A DNA stretch of 13,529 nt from an uncultured Chlorobiaceae bacterium (lineage in GTDB: Bacteria > Bacteroidota > Chlorobiia > Chlorobiales > Chlorobiaceae): positions 1 to 13,529 of the forward strand of contig CAIVCU010000165.1 of NCBI GenBank assembly GCA_903904495.1. The letters run 5' to 3'. This document shows, in pieces, positions 1-7,700 of this stretch. Under the pieces are notes generated by a model. That model was given only the letters and a program-made list of their open reading frames with translations, was not told where the DNA came from and searched no databases. The position numbers were made by a program, and so were the translations under genes. The first letter of the stretch is position 1. Each line of letters opens with the position of its first letter.

Positions 1-1
1 G

Positions 2-718
2 ATGTTGATGATGTTTTTTCCCTCCGAAGGGCGTTCGCTGAGTTTTGATACCAATGCTTTTCGAAATAACTTTTCTGCACTTTCCCAATCGCCTGAACTC
101 AAAAATAAAATAGACCCGATTGTGCTCAGTAAGGCGCTGTCCGGTTACTATTCCCTCAAAGAGCAGGGTAAGGTCAATCGTGACGGTATACTCACCGTTA
201 TTGATTATAACCGTCCTTCAGTTGATGAACGGCTTTTTGTCATTGATCTTAATCGGGGACAGTTGCTTTATTCAGGTCTTGTCGCGCATGGAAGCGGCAG
301 CGGTGATAATTATGCACAGAATTTTTCCAACGCACGTGGCTCCCATCGGAGTAGTCTTGGATTTTATACAACCGGCACTACCTATGATGGCAAAAACGGT
401 TATTCTCTTAAACTGCTCGGTATGGAGCGGGGGATTAACGACAACGCTGAATCAAGAAGCATCGTAATTCATGGTGCAAATTATGTCTCCTATGATTTTA
501 TCAGGCAGCATGGGCGTCTTGGCAGAAGTCAGGGATGTCCCGCACTCTCTTTTGACAGTTTTCAGCAGGTGATTGATCTTATTAAAGGAGGAAGCTGTCT
601 GTTTATCTATCATGAAGGCAGGGAATACGCAAACAAATCAACACTTTTCAATCCTGACCTTGCCTTGCTGCACAGGTTACCTCCGAATAAAATTCTTAAC
701 GCATACCAGCACGTATGA
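2..718 (+). CDS. L,D-transpeptidase catalytic-domain protein, YkuD_2 type (5' end possibly outside window)
   Basis: Probable murein L,D-transpeptidase-like protein of the YkuD_2 group, expected to act on peptidoglycan in the periplasm. The diagnostic block is near the C-terminus: IVIHGANYVS with His157, then GRLGRSQGCPAL with the presumed nucleophile Cys179. Upstream lie the family-typical blocks TVIDYNRPSVDERLFVIDL (about residues 65-83), AHGSGSGDNYAQNFSN (95-110) and GSHRSSLGFY (113-122). These families form a Cys acyl-enzyme with the peptide stem; the exact substrate of the YkuD_2 branch is uncertain. The frame is open to the left edge and no complete signal peptide is visible: the first residues MLMMFF could be the tail of one, so the true start is probably upstream of the window. 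The stop overlaps the start of the next transpeptidase (ATGA), which suggests translational coupling and a shared transcript. Confidence 0.85.
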   Translation: MLMMFFPSEGRSLSFDTNAFRNNFSALSQSPELKNKIDPIVLSKALSGYYSLKEQGKVNRDGILTVIDYNRPSVDERLFVIDLNRGQLLYSGLVAHGSGSGDNYAQNFSNARGSHRSSLGFYTTGTTYDGKNGYSLKLLGMERGINDNAESRSIVIHGANYVSYDFIRQHGRLGRSQGCPALSFDSFQQVIDLIKGGSCLFIYHEGREYANKSTLFNPDLALLHRLPPNKILNAYQHV

Positions 719-2397
719 TCGGTATTTTTCTTTTCTGGCTTGCTTTCAGCCCTGTTCAGCCTGCTCCAGAAACACCCGCTGTTCCGCACCAGGAGCATCT
801 TCAGCACCAGAAAGAGAACCTGGTATTCCCTCAAAAGACTCTTTCCGGCAATAGTATAGCAGAACATATTCGACGAGGTTTTGACCGGCAGCTTCAACTT
901 AAGAGCCATACCGGCGCCAAAGAATCGCTGGAAATCACCAGGCAGCTGACCCGCTTTTATTCGGCAAGAAGCTTTCAGCCAGTATGGACAAAGCTTCTAA
1001 TGGTTTCGGAACTTATCCAGGCGGTTGATGGCGCCGTTGATGATGGTCTTGATCCTGCCGATTACCATATCAGTGAAATCAGGGAGTTTTACATCAAGCC
1101 TCCTGCGACTCCTGAAATGCAGGCCAGGTATGATTTTCTCCTGAGCGATGCTTATTTTACCCTTGCAAACCATCTTCATTACGGAAAGGTTGATCCCGGG
1201 AGCCTTGATCCGGATTGGAACCTTAATAATACAGTCAGCATTAGTGCGCTTGAGTACAGGTTGCAGAATGCGGTTGTTACAGAGCGGATTGGCGGGGTTT
1301 TAAAAGATCTTCGACCACAGTCAGTTAAATATGATAATCTCAGAACGTGCCTTGCAAGGTATCGAACCATTGCCCGCGAAGGCGGCTGGACGGCTCTGAC
1401 GGAAGGGCCGGTTCTGAAAGAGGGTGACAGGGACAGACGGGTGATCAAGTTGCGTAAACGTCTTGAAGCATCTGGTGATATTACATTTTTGAAAACCGAT
1501 ACATCAAAGATTTTTACCAGAGAGCTGACTGATGCTGTCAAACGGTTCCAGAAACGTCAGGGGAATGAGCCTGACGGAGTAGTCGGAGCATCCACCGTAA
1601 AGCTCCTGAATATCCCTGTTGAGAGCCGTATTGACCAGATTCGTATCAATCTTGAAAGGTATCGTTGGTTTTCAAGCAATCTTGAGCCCACGTATGTCAT
1701 GGTCAACATACCGGATTTTACTCTTACGTATGTTGAAAACGGTCATAATCGTTGGGTGACAAAGGTCGTTGTAGGTCAACTCGCTCGAAAAACTCCGGTT
1801 TTTAAAGCAGAGATGCAGTATATAATTTTTAATCCCCAATGGGTGATTCCTCCAACCATACTTGATAAAGATGCACTTCCCGGTATTCGAAAGAGTCTTT
1901 CTTATCTCAGTCACCGAAAGCTGAACGTTATTGACCGGAACGGCAGCATTGTCGATCCTGCATCGGTTAACTGGTCACAGTATACTGGCAAAAACCTGCC
2001 TTATCGCCTGCAGCAGTCCTCAGGTGACCAGGGTTCACTCGGGAGGGTCAAGTTCCTGCTTCCAAACAGGTATATTGTCTATCTGCATGATACGCCACAC
2101 AAGGAGCTCTTTAAAAAAAGTTTCAGGGCCTTCAGCTCCGGTTGTATCAGAGTGGAAAATCCGCTTGAACTTGCTGGAATTGTGCTTCAGGATAGCGTAA
2201 AATGGAGCGGGGAGCAGATCCGGAAAGCAGTTGATACCAAAAAAACCAGAACTGTTTCCCTGCCGAAACGGATTCCGGTTTATATTCTTTATCTTACTGC
2301 AACTGCTGAAGGTGAAGATATCCTGTTTCTTGATGATGTTTATGGCCGGGACAGTGCCGTTTTAAATGCTTTGAATAAACCGGCACCCAAATACTAA
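715..2397 (+). CDS. Murein L,D-transpeptidase, YcbB/LdtD type
   Basis: Periplasmic L,D-transpeptidase expected to make 3-3 cross-links in peptidoglycan. Order: a short hydrophobic N-terminus (residues 2-12), a scaffold region (about 40-220), a peptidoglycan-binding domain (about 230-300, LKEGDRDRRVIKLRKRLEAS and FQKRQGNEPDGVVGASTV), then a YkuD catalytic domain (about 320-505). The active site is LHDTPHKELF followed by FRAFSSGCIRVENP: His458 and Cys477 are 19 residues apart, the spacing I recall for E. coli LdtD (His509/Cys528). The insert between the two halves of the catalytic domain (about 380-430) is typical of the YcbB group. The length of 560 residues is close to the family norm of about 600. 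The start is forced: an in-frame TAA lies six codons upstream with no ATG, GTG or TTG between. No Shine-Dalgarno is present, so translation probably depends on coupling to the preceding gene. Oddly, the signal-like segment has no basic residue before its hydrophobic core. Confidence 0.93.
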   Translation: MIGIFLFWLAFSPVQPAPETPAVPHQEHLQHQKENLVFPQKTLSGNSIAEHIRRGFDRQLQLKSHTGAKESLEITRQLTRFYSARSFQPVWTKLLMVSELIQAVDGAVDDGLDPADYHISEIREFYIKPPATPEMQARYDFLLSDAYFTLANHLHYGKVDPGSLDPDWNLNNTVSISALEYRLQNAVVTERIGGVLKDLRPQSVKYDNLRTCLARYRTIAREGGWTALTEGPVLKEGDRDRRVIKLRKRLEASGDITFLKTDTSKIFTRELTDAVKRFQKRQGNEPDGVVGASTVKLLNIPVESRIDQIRINLERYRWFSSNLEPTYVMVNIPDFTLTYVENGHNRWVTKVVVGQLARKTPVFKAEMQYIIFNPQWVIPPTILDKDALPGIRKSLSYLSHRKLNVIDRNGSIVDPASVNWSQYTGKNLPYRLQQSSGDQGSLGRVKFLLPNRYIVYLHDTPHKELFKKSFRAFSSGCIRVENPLELAGIVLQDSVKWSGEQIRKAVDTKKTRTVSLPKRIPVYILYLTATAEGEDILFLDDVYGRDSAVLNALNKPAPKY

Positions 2398-2422
2398 ACG
2401 GTAAGCTGCGGTTTATAAAATC

Positions 2423-2893
2423 ATGTCATTTTCTGTAACAATAAATATTCAGAGGGAGTTTGAAACCTCCTGCGCGCCCGATCAGGTGTTCGGGCTTCTT
2501 GCCGATGTTACCCGTTCCGCCTCCCATTTTCCAAAAGTCGATAAGCTTGTTGATCTCGGCGACAATACCTTTCGTTGGGAGATGGAGAAAATAAGTATTG
2601 CCAGCTACACCCTCCAGCAAACAATATATGCCTCCCGGTATACAGCAGATGCTGCCGCCCGAAAAATCTTCTGGACTCCGGTCCAGGGTGTCGGGAATGC
2701 CATTGTTGAGGGTGCGTGGATAATCACCCCGAAAGAGGGAGGAACAAAGGTCGCTCTCACAACAAAAGGGAATTTAACCGTTGATTTTCCAGCGTTTCTG
2801 GAGTTCATCATCTCCCCGCTTGTTGTCATGGAGTTTACCGGTATGATTGAACGTTACCTTGCAAATCTTCAGGATACCTTCAATATCCTGTAA
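2423..2893 (+). CDS. SRPBCC (START/Bet v1-like) family protein
   Basis: Single-domain protein of 156 residues with the helix-grip layout: an N-terminal strand and the motif FETSCAPDQVFGLLADV (residues 13-29), a run of alternating strands (about 40-120), and a long C-terminal helix (about 128-156, FIISPLVVMEFTGMIERYL). That pattern and length fit the SRPBCC superfamily (polyketide cyclase, START, RatA-like). Members bind hydrophobic ligands or act on small aromatic or lipid substrates; nothing here tells which. There is no signal peptide, so it is probably cytoplasmic. The start is fixed by an in-frame TAA at 2402-2404 with no alternative start before ATG 2423. It lies 25 bp after the transpeptidase stop, compatible with the same transcript. 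No Shine-Dalgarno is visible. Confidence 0.8.
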   Translation: MSFSVTINIQREFETSCAPDQVFGLLADVTRSASHFPKVDKLVDLGDNTFRWEMEKISIASYTLQQTIYASRYTADAAARKIFWTPVQGVGNAIVEGAWIITPKEGGTKVALTTKGNLTVDFPAFLEFIISPLVVMEFTGMIERYLANLQDTFNIL

Positions 2894-2906
2894 TTGCTCT
2901 CGGTTT

Positions 2907-2921
2907 AATGTCCAGGACATT
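2907..2921. repeat. 15-bp perfect palindrome AATGTCC-A-GGACATT
   Basis: The 7-bp arms are perfect and separated by one base. It lies 14 bp after the SRPBCC stop and 68 bp before the next gene. With a one-base centre it resembles a dimeric-repressor operator more than an RNA hairpin. No T-run follows. Function not known. Confidence 0.35.
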
Positions 2922-2989
2922 GCCGGATAAGCCTTTCAGCAAAATGCAGTTAAAATTATAGAAGCTTTTTAGAAGCCGCAACTAACGTT

Positions 2990-3616
2990 ATGTTGCCGAA
3001 AATGTCTGCTAACCCTGAATATATTGTAGCTGTTGTTGGTACCTATCGCAAAGGAGGCATTATCGATACTGCTGTCGATGTGATCCTTGCCTCAGCAAAG
3101 GAAGCTGGTGCGGAAACCAGCAAGATTTATTTAATCGACAGGCATCTTTCGTTCTGCACCAATTGCAGGAGCTGTACGCAGCAGCCGGGCCCTCAATATG
3201 GCATCTGTGTGCTTGAAGACGATATGACAGGTGTGCTTCAGGAACTTGATCGGGCTGATGCCCTTGTTTTGGGATCTCCAATGAATGCCGGAACGGTTAC
3301 AGCGGTGATGAAAGTGTTTATCGAACGACTTGTCTGTACAGCCTACTGGCCATGGGGAGCACCCGCTCCGAAAAATAGAAATCCGGAAAAAAAGAAAAGG
3401 GCGGTACTTGTTGCGTCTTCAGCAGCTCCTGCTTTTCTGGCTAACGTTACAGGAGATATTATCGGAAGGTTGAAAACAGCAGCCGGCATGCTTGGAGCCC
3501 GTACCATCGGCACCCTCTTTATCGGTCTTGCTGCGCAGCAGCAGCATCAGGAAATCAGCAGGCGCACAAGAAAAAAAGCCCGGCTTCTCGGCCAAAAACT
3601 TGCTGCAGGCCACTAA
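2990..3616 (+). CDS. Flavodoxin-fold / NADPH-dependent FMN reductase-like protein with Cys cluster
   Basis: Cytoplasmic flavin-binding protein, probably an FMN-dependent oxidoreductase or electron carrier. The N-terminal strand IVAVVGTYRKGGIIDTAVDVI (12-32) is the phosphate-binding loop of the flavodoxin-like fold, and ADALVLGSPMNAGTVTAVMKVFIERL (89-114) is the second flavin-contact region. Between them is a cysteine cluster at residues 56, 59, 62 and 73 followed by EDDM. Related iron-sulfur flavoproteins bind [4Fe-4S] with CX2CX2CX4-7C; here the last spacing is ten, so cluster binding is plausible but not certain. The end is basic (EKKKR at 133-137, RRTRKKARLLGQK at 191-203). The start is either ATG 2990 or ATG 3002, giving MSANPEYIVAVV, a more typical N-terminus; neither has a Shine-Dalgarno. 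The substrate is unknown. Confidence 0.82.
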   Translation: MLPKMSANPEYIVAVVGTYRKGGIIDTAVDVILASAKEAGAETSKIYLIDRHLSFCTNCRSCTQQPGPQYGICVLEDDMTGVLQELDRADALVLGSPMNAGTVTAVMKVFIERLVCTAYWPWGAPAPKNRNPEKKKRAVLVASSAAPAFLANVTGDIIGRLKTAAGMLGARTIGTLFIGLAAQQQHQEISRRTRKKARLLGQKLAAGH

Positions 3617-3652
3617 TTAAAAAGGGTATTCAACTCGTTAATCACGGTTATT

Positions 3653-3913
3653 ATGACACTTTTTCTGCACAGGAATCCATGTACAGGTTCAAAAAAAACA
3701 ACTCCTTCCGAAACACTCAAGTCCAGCATTTTTCAATCCTCACCGGCAGTTGCATATGGTGCAATGGCTCTCGGGGCCCTGGCCATTGGAGCACTTGCAA
3801 TCGGTACACTGGCCATTGGAAAACTTGTTCTTGGCAAACTCACCATCGGCCATGCCCGCATCAAAAAACTCGAAATAGATGATCTTATTGTGAAAAACGG
3901 GGACTCTGTATAA
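3653..3913 (+). CDS. Small pentad-repeat (xLxIG) protein of unknown function
   Basis: An 86-residue protein. Residues 1-31 are polar, with lysines and serines and no obvious domain. Residues 32-81 are ten consecutive five-residue units: AVAYG, AMALG, ALAIG, ALAIG, TLAIG, KLVLG, KLTIG, HARIK, KLEID, DLIVK. Positions 2 and 4 are hydrophobic throughout and position 5 is Gly in the first seven. The early units are fully apolar and the late ones charged. I do not know a named function; I recall similar LxIG-repeat small proteins in other bacteria, uncharacterised. Alternation of hydrophobic residues with a period of five could form a small right-handed beta-helix like pentapeptide-repeat proteins. 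Alternatively residues 32-56, which carry no charge, could cross a membrane. It lies 36 bp after the flavodoxin-like gene, same strand. No Shine-Dalgarno, and the start is the only upstream ATG in frame. Confidence 0.65.
   Translation: MTLFLHRNPCTGSKKTTPSETLKSSIFQSSPAVAYGAMALGALAIGALAIGTLAIGKLVLGKLTIGHARIKKLEIDDLIVKNGDSV
3746..3895 (+). repeat. Ten tandem 15-bp coding units (five-residue repeats)
   Basis: The DNA for residues 32-81 is organised in ten 15-bp units. At the nucleotide level CTGGCCATTGGA occurs at 3779-3790 and again at 3809-3820, exactly two units (30 bp) apart. This suggests that part of the array grew by duplication of a ten-residue block. Confidence 0.7.
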
Positions 3914-3933
3914 CGATATTAAGGAACACAAGA

Positions 3934-3949
3934 AGTCTTATAAAAGACT
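3934..3949. other. Small hairpin AGTCTT-ATAA-AAGACT
   Basis: Perfect 6-bp stem with a 4-base loop, 20 bp after the pentad-repeat gene. No T-run follows, so it is at best a weak transcription end or processing site. The rest of 3914-4060 is AT-rich to about 3980 and holds no tRNA or recognisable motif apart from the short ORF described next. Confidence 0.25.
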
Positions 3950-4019
3950 ATATGTTGTTATAAGTTATGTAGATTGATCATCCTGTGCCCGCGCTCTCTT
4001 TGATCTTGCCGAGAAGGAT

Positions 4020-4064
4020 ATGCACGCTGACAACCATAAACGAAAGACAACTGAGGTGCGTTGA
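4020..4064 (+). CDS. Possible 14-codon upstream ORF overlapping the HD-gene start
   Basis: ATG 4020 opens a short frame reading MHADNHKRKTTEVR, with its TGA at 4062-4064 sharing bases with the TTG start at 4061 (TTGA). A purine run GAGAAGG (4011-4017) lies 2 bases before the ATG, and a GAG within it at 4011-4013 lies 6 bases before. The frame is open only back to 3978, so a longer gene is excluded. It may be a coupling leader for the HD gene or chance; there is no homology argument. Confidence 0.15.
   Translation: MHADNHKRKTTEVR
4053..4058 (+). promoter_or_regulatory. Ribosome binding site GAGGTG deciding a TTG start
   Basis: GAGG lies four bases before TTG 4061. An in-frame TGA at 4052-4054 rules out any earlier start, and the next ATG (4088) has no such site. 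This is the only clear Shine-Dalgarno-like sequence before any gene in the window. Confidence 0.5.
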
Positions 4065-4624
4065 AAAAGCTACTGAAACTTGACGACATGAATGTCGTCC
4101 ATAAATCCATTCTGCTTGATGAGTTGTTTACAAGGTATCAGACATTGTTAGCTGCTGATTATGAAGCATATAAAAATCATTGTTTGCGGGTTTTAAATTT
4201 TTGTCGTGTACTCGCAGGAGAAGGTGCGAATGCTGATAAAATTGCTCTTGCCACGTTTTTTCATGACATCGGAATATGGACCGATAACACCTTTGACTAC
4301 CTTATACCTTCTCAATTGCTTGCCCGGAGATATCTTGAGCAAACCGGCAGAGCCGCATGGAGTGATGAAATAGAGGCAATGATCAGTGAGCATCATAAGC
4401 TTACTCAATATCAGGCAAATCCCTCATGGCTGGTTGAACCGTTCAGGAAAGCTGATTGGATAGATATGACTGGCGGATTGCTCAGATGTCGCTTGCCTGA
4501 TGATTTTGTCACAGATGTGCTGTATGCCTTCCCGAATGCAGGATTCCATAAAAAGCTTATTGCTCTGTCCGTAAAGCGACTTAAAACCCATCCATTCAAT
4601 CCATTCCCCATGATGAAGCTGTAG
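4061..4624 (+). CDS. HD-domain protein (putative metal-dependent phosphohydrolase)
   Basis: A 187-residue cytoplasmic protein whose metal-binding pattern is His40 (YKNHCLRV), His68-Asp69 (ATFFHDIGIW), His111/His112 (ISEHHKLTQ) and an Asp at 132 or 135 (RKADWID). This is the HD-domain order H...HD...H...D. HD enzymes hydrolyse phosphate esters or nucleotides; the substrate cannot be read from the sequence. It lacks the extra domains of RelA/SpoT, dGTPase or HD-GYP proteins. The start is taken as TTG 4061 because of the GAGGTG site; ATG 4088 would remove nine residues and leave the HD core intact. It converges on metH with a 99-bp gap that holds an inverted repeat. Confidence 0.8.
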   Translation: MKKLLKLDDMNVVHKSILLDELFTRYQTLLAADYEAYKNHCLRVLNFCRVLAGEGANADKIALATFFHDIGIWTDNTFDYLIPSQLLARRYLEQTGRAAWSDEIEAMISEHHKLTQYQANPSWLVEPFRKADWIDMTGGLLRCRLPDDFVTDVLYAFPNAGFHKKLIALSVKRLKTHPFNPFPMMKL

Positions 4625-4652
4625 TCGCCACGTAGCGGTTGCTGACCTTTTA

Positions 4653-4694
4653 TCCAAAGCAATCATGTATTACAGCACTGCACATTGCTTTGGA
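4653..4694. terminator. Interrupted inverted repeat between convergent genes (possible bidirectional terminator)
   Basis: TCCAAAGCAAT (4653-4663) and ATTGCTTTGGA (4684-4694) are perfect 11-bp complements around a 20-base spacer. The spacer itself holds a small dyad TGTA-T-TACA (4666-4674). The position between the 3' ends of the HD gene and metH fits a terminator serving both directions. Neither strand has a T-run after the stem, so it is not a canonical intrinsic terminator. Confidence 0.4.
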
Positions 4695-4723
4695 CGTTAC
4701 GGTTGATCCTGACAGTCAGCCTG

Positions 4724-7700
4724 TTATTCTGGATCGTAGTTTAATACCGGGGCAAGCCATTTTTCCGCTTCTTTGAGGTTCATCCCTTTGCGTCGGGCGT
4801 AATCTTCAACCTGATCTCTGCAGATTTTACCAAGTATGAAATACTTTGCCGCCGGATGAGCGAAGTAGAGGCCGCTGACCGAGGACGCCGGGTTCATGGC
4901 AAAAGTTTCGGTCAGTGAAATGCCAGTGTTGGTTTCAGCGTTCAAAAGGGTGAAAAGCTCTGCCTTTTCTGTATGGTCAGGGCTTGATGGATAGCCGGAA
5001 GCGGGGCGGATGCCCTGGTAGTTTTCCGCAAGCAGTTCTTCGTTCTTGAGCTGCTCCCCAGGTGCATATCCCCAGAGTTCTCGCCGCACCTTTTCATGGA
5101 GCATTTCGGCGAAAGCTTCTGCCAGACGGTCAGCAAGTGCCTGAGTCATGATGCGGTGGTAATCGTCCTGCCCATCGCTGAACTCTTTGAGCAGCTTTTC
5201 GATGCCGAGTCCGGCCGTAACAGCAAATCCTCCGATGTAGTCCTTCATCCCGCTCTCTTTGGATGCAATAAAATCAGCAAGTGCCAGATTCGCGACACCT
5301 GCATCTTTTTCCTGCTGCTGACGCAGGGTATGCATGGTCATGAGTACGGTTTTACGGCTTTCGTCGGTATAGACCTCAATATCGTCTTCACTTCTGTTTG
5401 CAGGGAAAATACCAGCAACTCCTTTCAGCCCGAACAACCTTTCTTTATCGATCCTGTCAAGCAGGATATTTGCATCATCAAACAGTTTTTTTGCCTCTAT
5501 GCCGTTTTCGGTGTGGTCAAAAATTTGCGGATAGCGTCCGTGCAGCTCCCATGCCATGAAAAAGGGCGTCCAGTCAATATAGGCTCGCAGTGCACCGACG
5601 GCGATATCCTCAAGCAGGGTAATTCCCGGTTTGAGGGGTTTGTACACTGTCGTGTCGTCCCATTGCAGTGAAGGATGGTTGCGTCGTGCATCGGCCAGCG
5701 GCAGATACTTTTTAGAAGTTGTGCGCGAGGCATGGCTCTCTCTCAGTCCGGCCTGTTCTTTTTTAAGCTGGGCAATGTAATCCGTTTTGAGCGAAGGATT
5801 AAGGAGACTGTTGACCACCGGGACACTCCGGGACGCATCAAGAACCTGCACGACAGCACCGGAATAGACCGGGGCGATCTTGACTGCGGTATGTATTCTC
5901 GATGTCGTTGCACCTCCGATCAGCAGCGGTATTTTCATGCCGAGACGTTCCATTTCGCTGGCTACATAAACCATTTCATCAAGCGAAGGTGTGATGAGTC
6001 CGCTGAGTCCGATAAGGTCGGCTTTTTCACGCACAGCAGCTTCAAGGATCTTTTCGCACGGCATCATGACGCCGATATCAACAACATCATAGTTGTTGCA
6101 GGCAAGGACAACAGCAACTATGTTTTTGCCGATATCGTGCACATCACCCTTGACTGTTGCAAGCAGCACTTTAGCAGCGGCACGGGTATCCTTGTTCAAC
6201 GCCTTTTCTGCTTCAATGAAGGGAAGAAGATAAGCAACGGAGCGCTTCATCACACGGGCACTTTTTACAACCTGCGGCAGGAACATTTTCCCTTCAGCAA
6301 AGAGGTCCCCGATCGCATTCATACCGTTCATCAGAGGCCCTTCGATGACCTGGAGCGGGCTTGGGTAGAGCTTGCGTGCCTCTTCGGTGTCCTCTTCAAT
6401 GTATTCAACAATGCCTTTAATCAGTGCGTGGCGCAGCCGTTCCTCTACGGGAGCACTTCGCCATTCAGCTGCTTTCGTTTCGGTTTTCTCAACGTCACCA
6501 CTGATTGTTTCTGCAAAACTGACCAGTCGTTCGGTCGCGTCAGGACGGCGATTGAGCAGAACATCCTCAACCCGTACAAGCAGTTCCGGTTCGATATCTT
6601 CATAAATAGCAAGCTGACCTGCATTGACTATGCCCATGTCAAGTCCTGCACGAATAGCATGGTAAAGAAATGCGGCATGCATTGCTTCTCGTACAGGTTC
6701 GTTCCCGCGGAAAGAGAAGGAGACGTTGCTGATACCACCGGATATCTTTGCATACGGAAGATTCTCCTTGATCCAGCGCACCGTCTGAATAAAATCAACA
6801 GCGTAGTTGTTATGCTCCTCAATACCGGTAGCAACGGTCAGAACGTTGGGATCGAAGATAATATCCTCGGGAGGGAATCCTACCTCAAGAGTAAGAATAT
6901 CATACGCGCGTTTGCAGATAGCAATGCGGCGCTGATAGCTGTCGGCCTGTCCCTGTTCGTCAAACGCCATGACAACGGTAGCCGCGCCGTACTGCAGAAC
7001 TTTGTGAGCTCTCTCCCTGAAGAGTTCTTCACCCTCCTTCAGGCTGATGGAATTGACGATGCTTTTTCCCTGCACGCACTGCAGGCCGTTTTCAATAACC
7101 GACCATTTTGAGCTGTCAATCATGACAGGGACTCGGGAGATTTCCGGTTCGGAAGCGATCAGGTTGAGAAATTCCTTCATCACCTTTTCTGAGTCGAGCA
7201 TCCCTTCATCGACATTGATGTCTATAACCTGGGCTCCGCTTTCCACCTGCTGGCGGGCAATGGAGAGCGCTTCATCGTAGTTCCCCTCCTTGATGAGGCG
7301 TGCAAATTTTTTCGATCCTGTTACATTGGTTCGTTCGCCAATGTTGATGAAGCCGGTTGTGCTGTTGACGCGGAGCGGTTCGAGACCTGAGAGCATCAAT
7401 TCATGATGTTTTGCAGGGCGGAGTCTCGGTTTAAGTGTTCTGACCGCATCGGCAATAGCCTTGATATGCTGAGGGGTCGTACCGCAGCATCCCCCGACAA
7501 TATTGACAAATCCTGAAACTGCAAAGTCTGCGATTTGCGCGGCCATATAGTCTGGCGAGTCATCATACTCTCCGAACTCGTTCGGCAGGCCGGCATTGGG
7601 ATAAACACTGACCAGGCTTTCAGCAATTCCTGCAAGTGCGGCAATAAAGGGACGCATCTGTTTCGAGCCAAGAGCACAGTTCAGACCTATGGAGAGCAGA

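Noticed and set aside
2926..2960. Promoter TTGCCG...TAAAAT before the flavodoxin-like gene
   Set aside because: The two boxes are 25 bp apart, too far for a sigma-70 promoter, and no better pair was found.
3914..4060. tRNA or small RNA gene in the gap before the HD gene
   Set aside because: No cloverleaf, no TTCGA-like T loop and no strong terminator; only one short hairpin.
4653..4694. Inverted repeat as ends of a mobile element
   Set aside because: Only 20 bases lie between the arms, with no target duplication and no transposase.
5096..5671. 191-codon plus-strand frame opposite the metH 3' part
   Set aside because: It is a shadow of the MetH reactivation domain; no motif and no start context.
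5675..7111. 478-codon open frame on the plus strand opposite metH
   Set aside because: It lies wholly within metH on the other strand, whose product is conserved end to end. Its translation has no recognisable domain and a composition typical of an antisense shadow.
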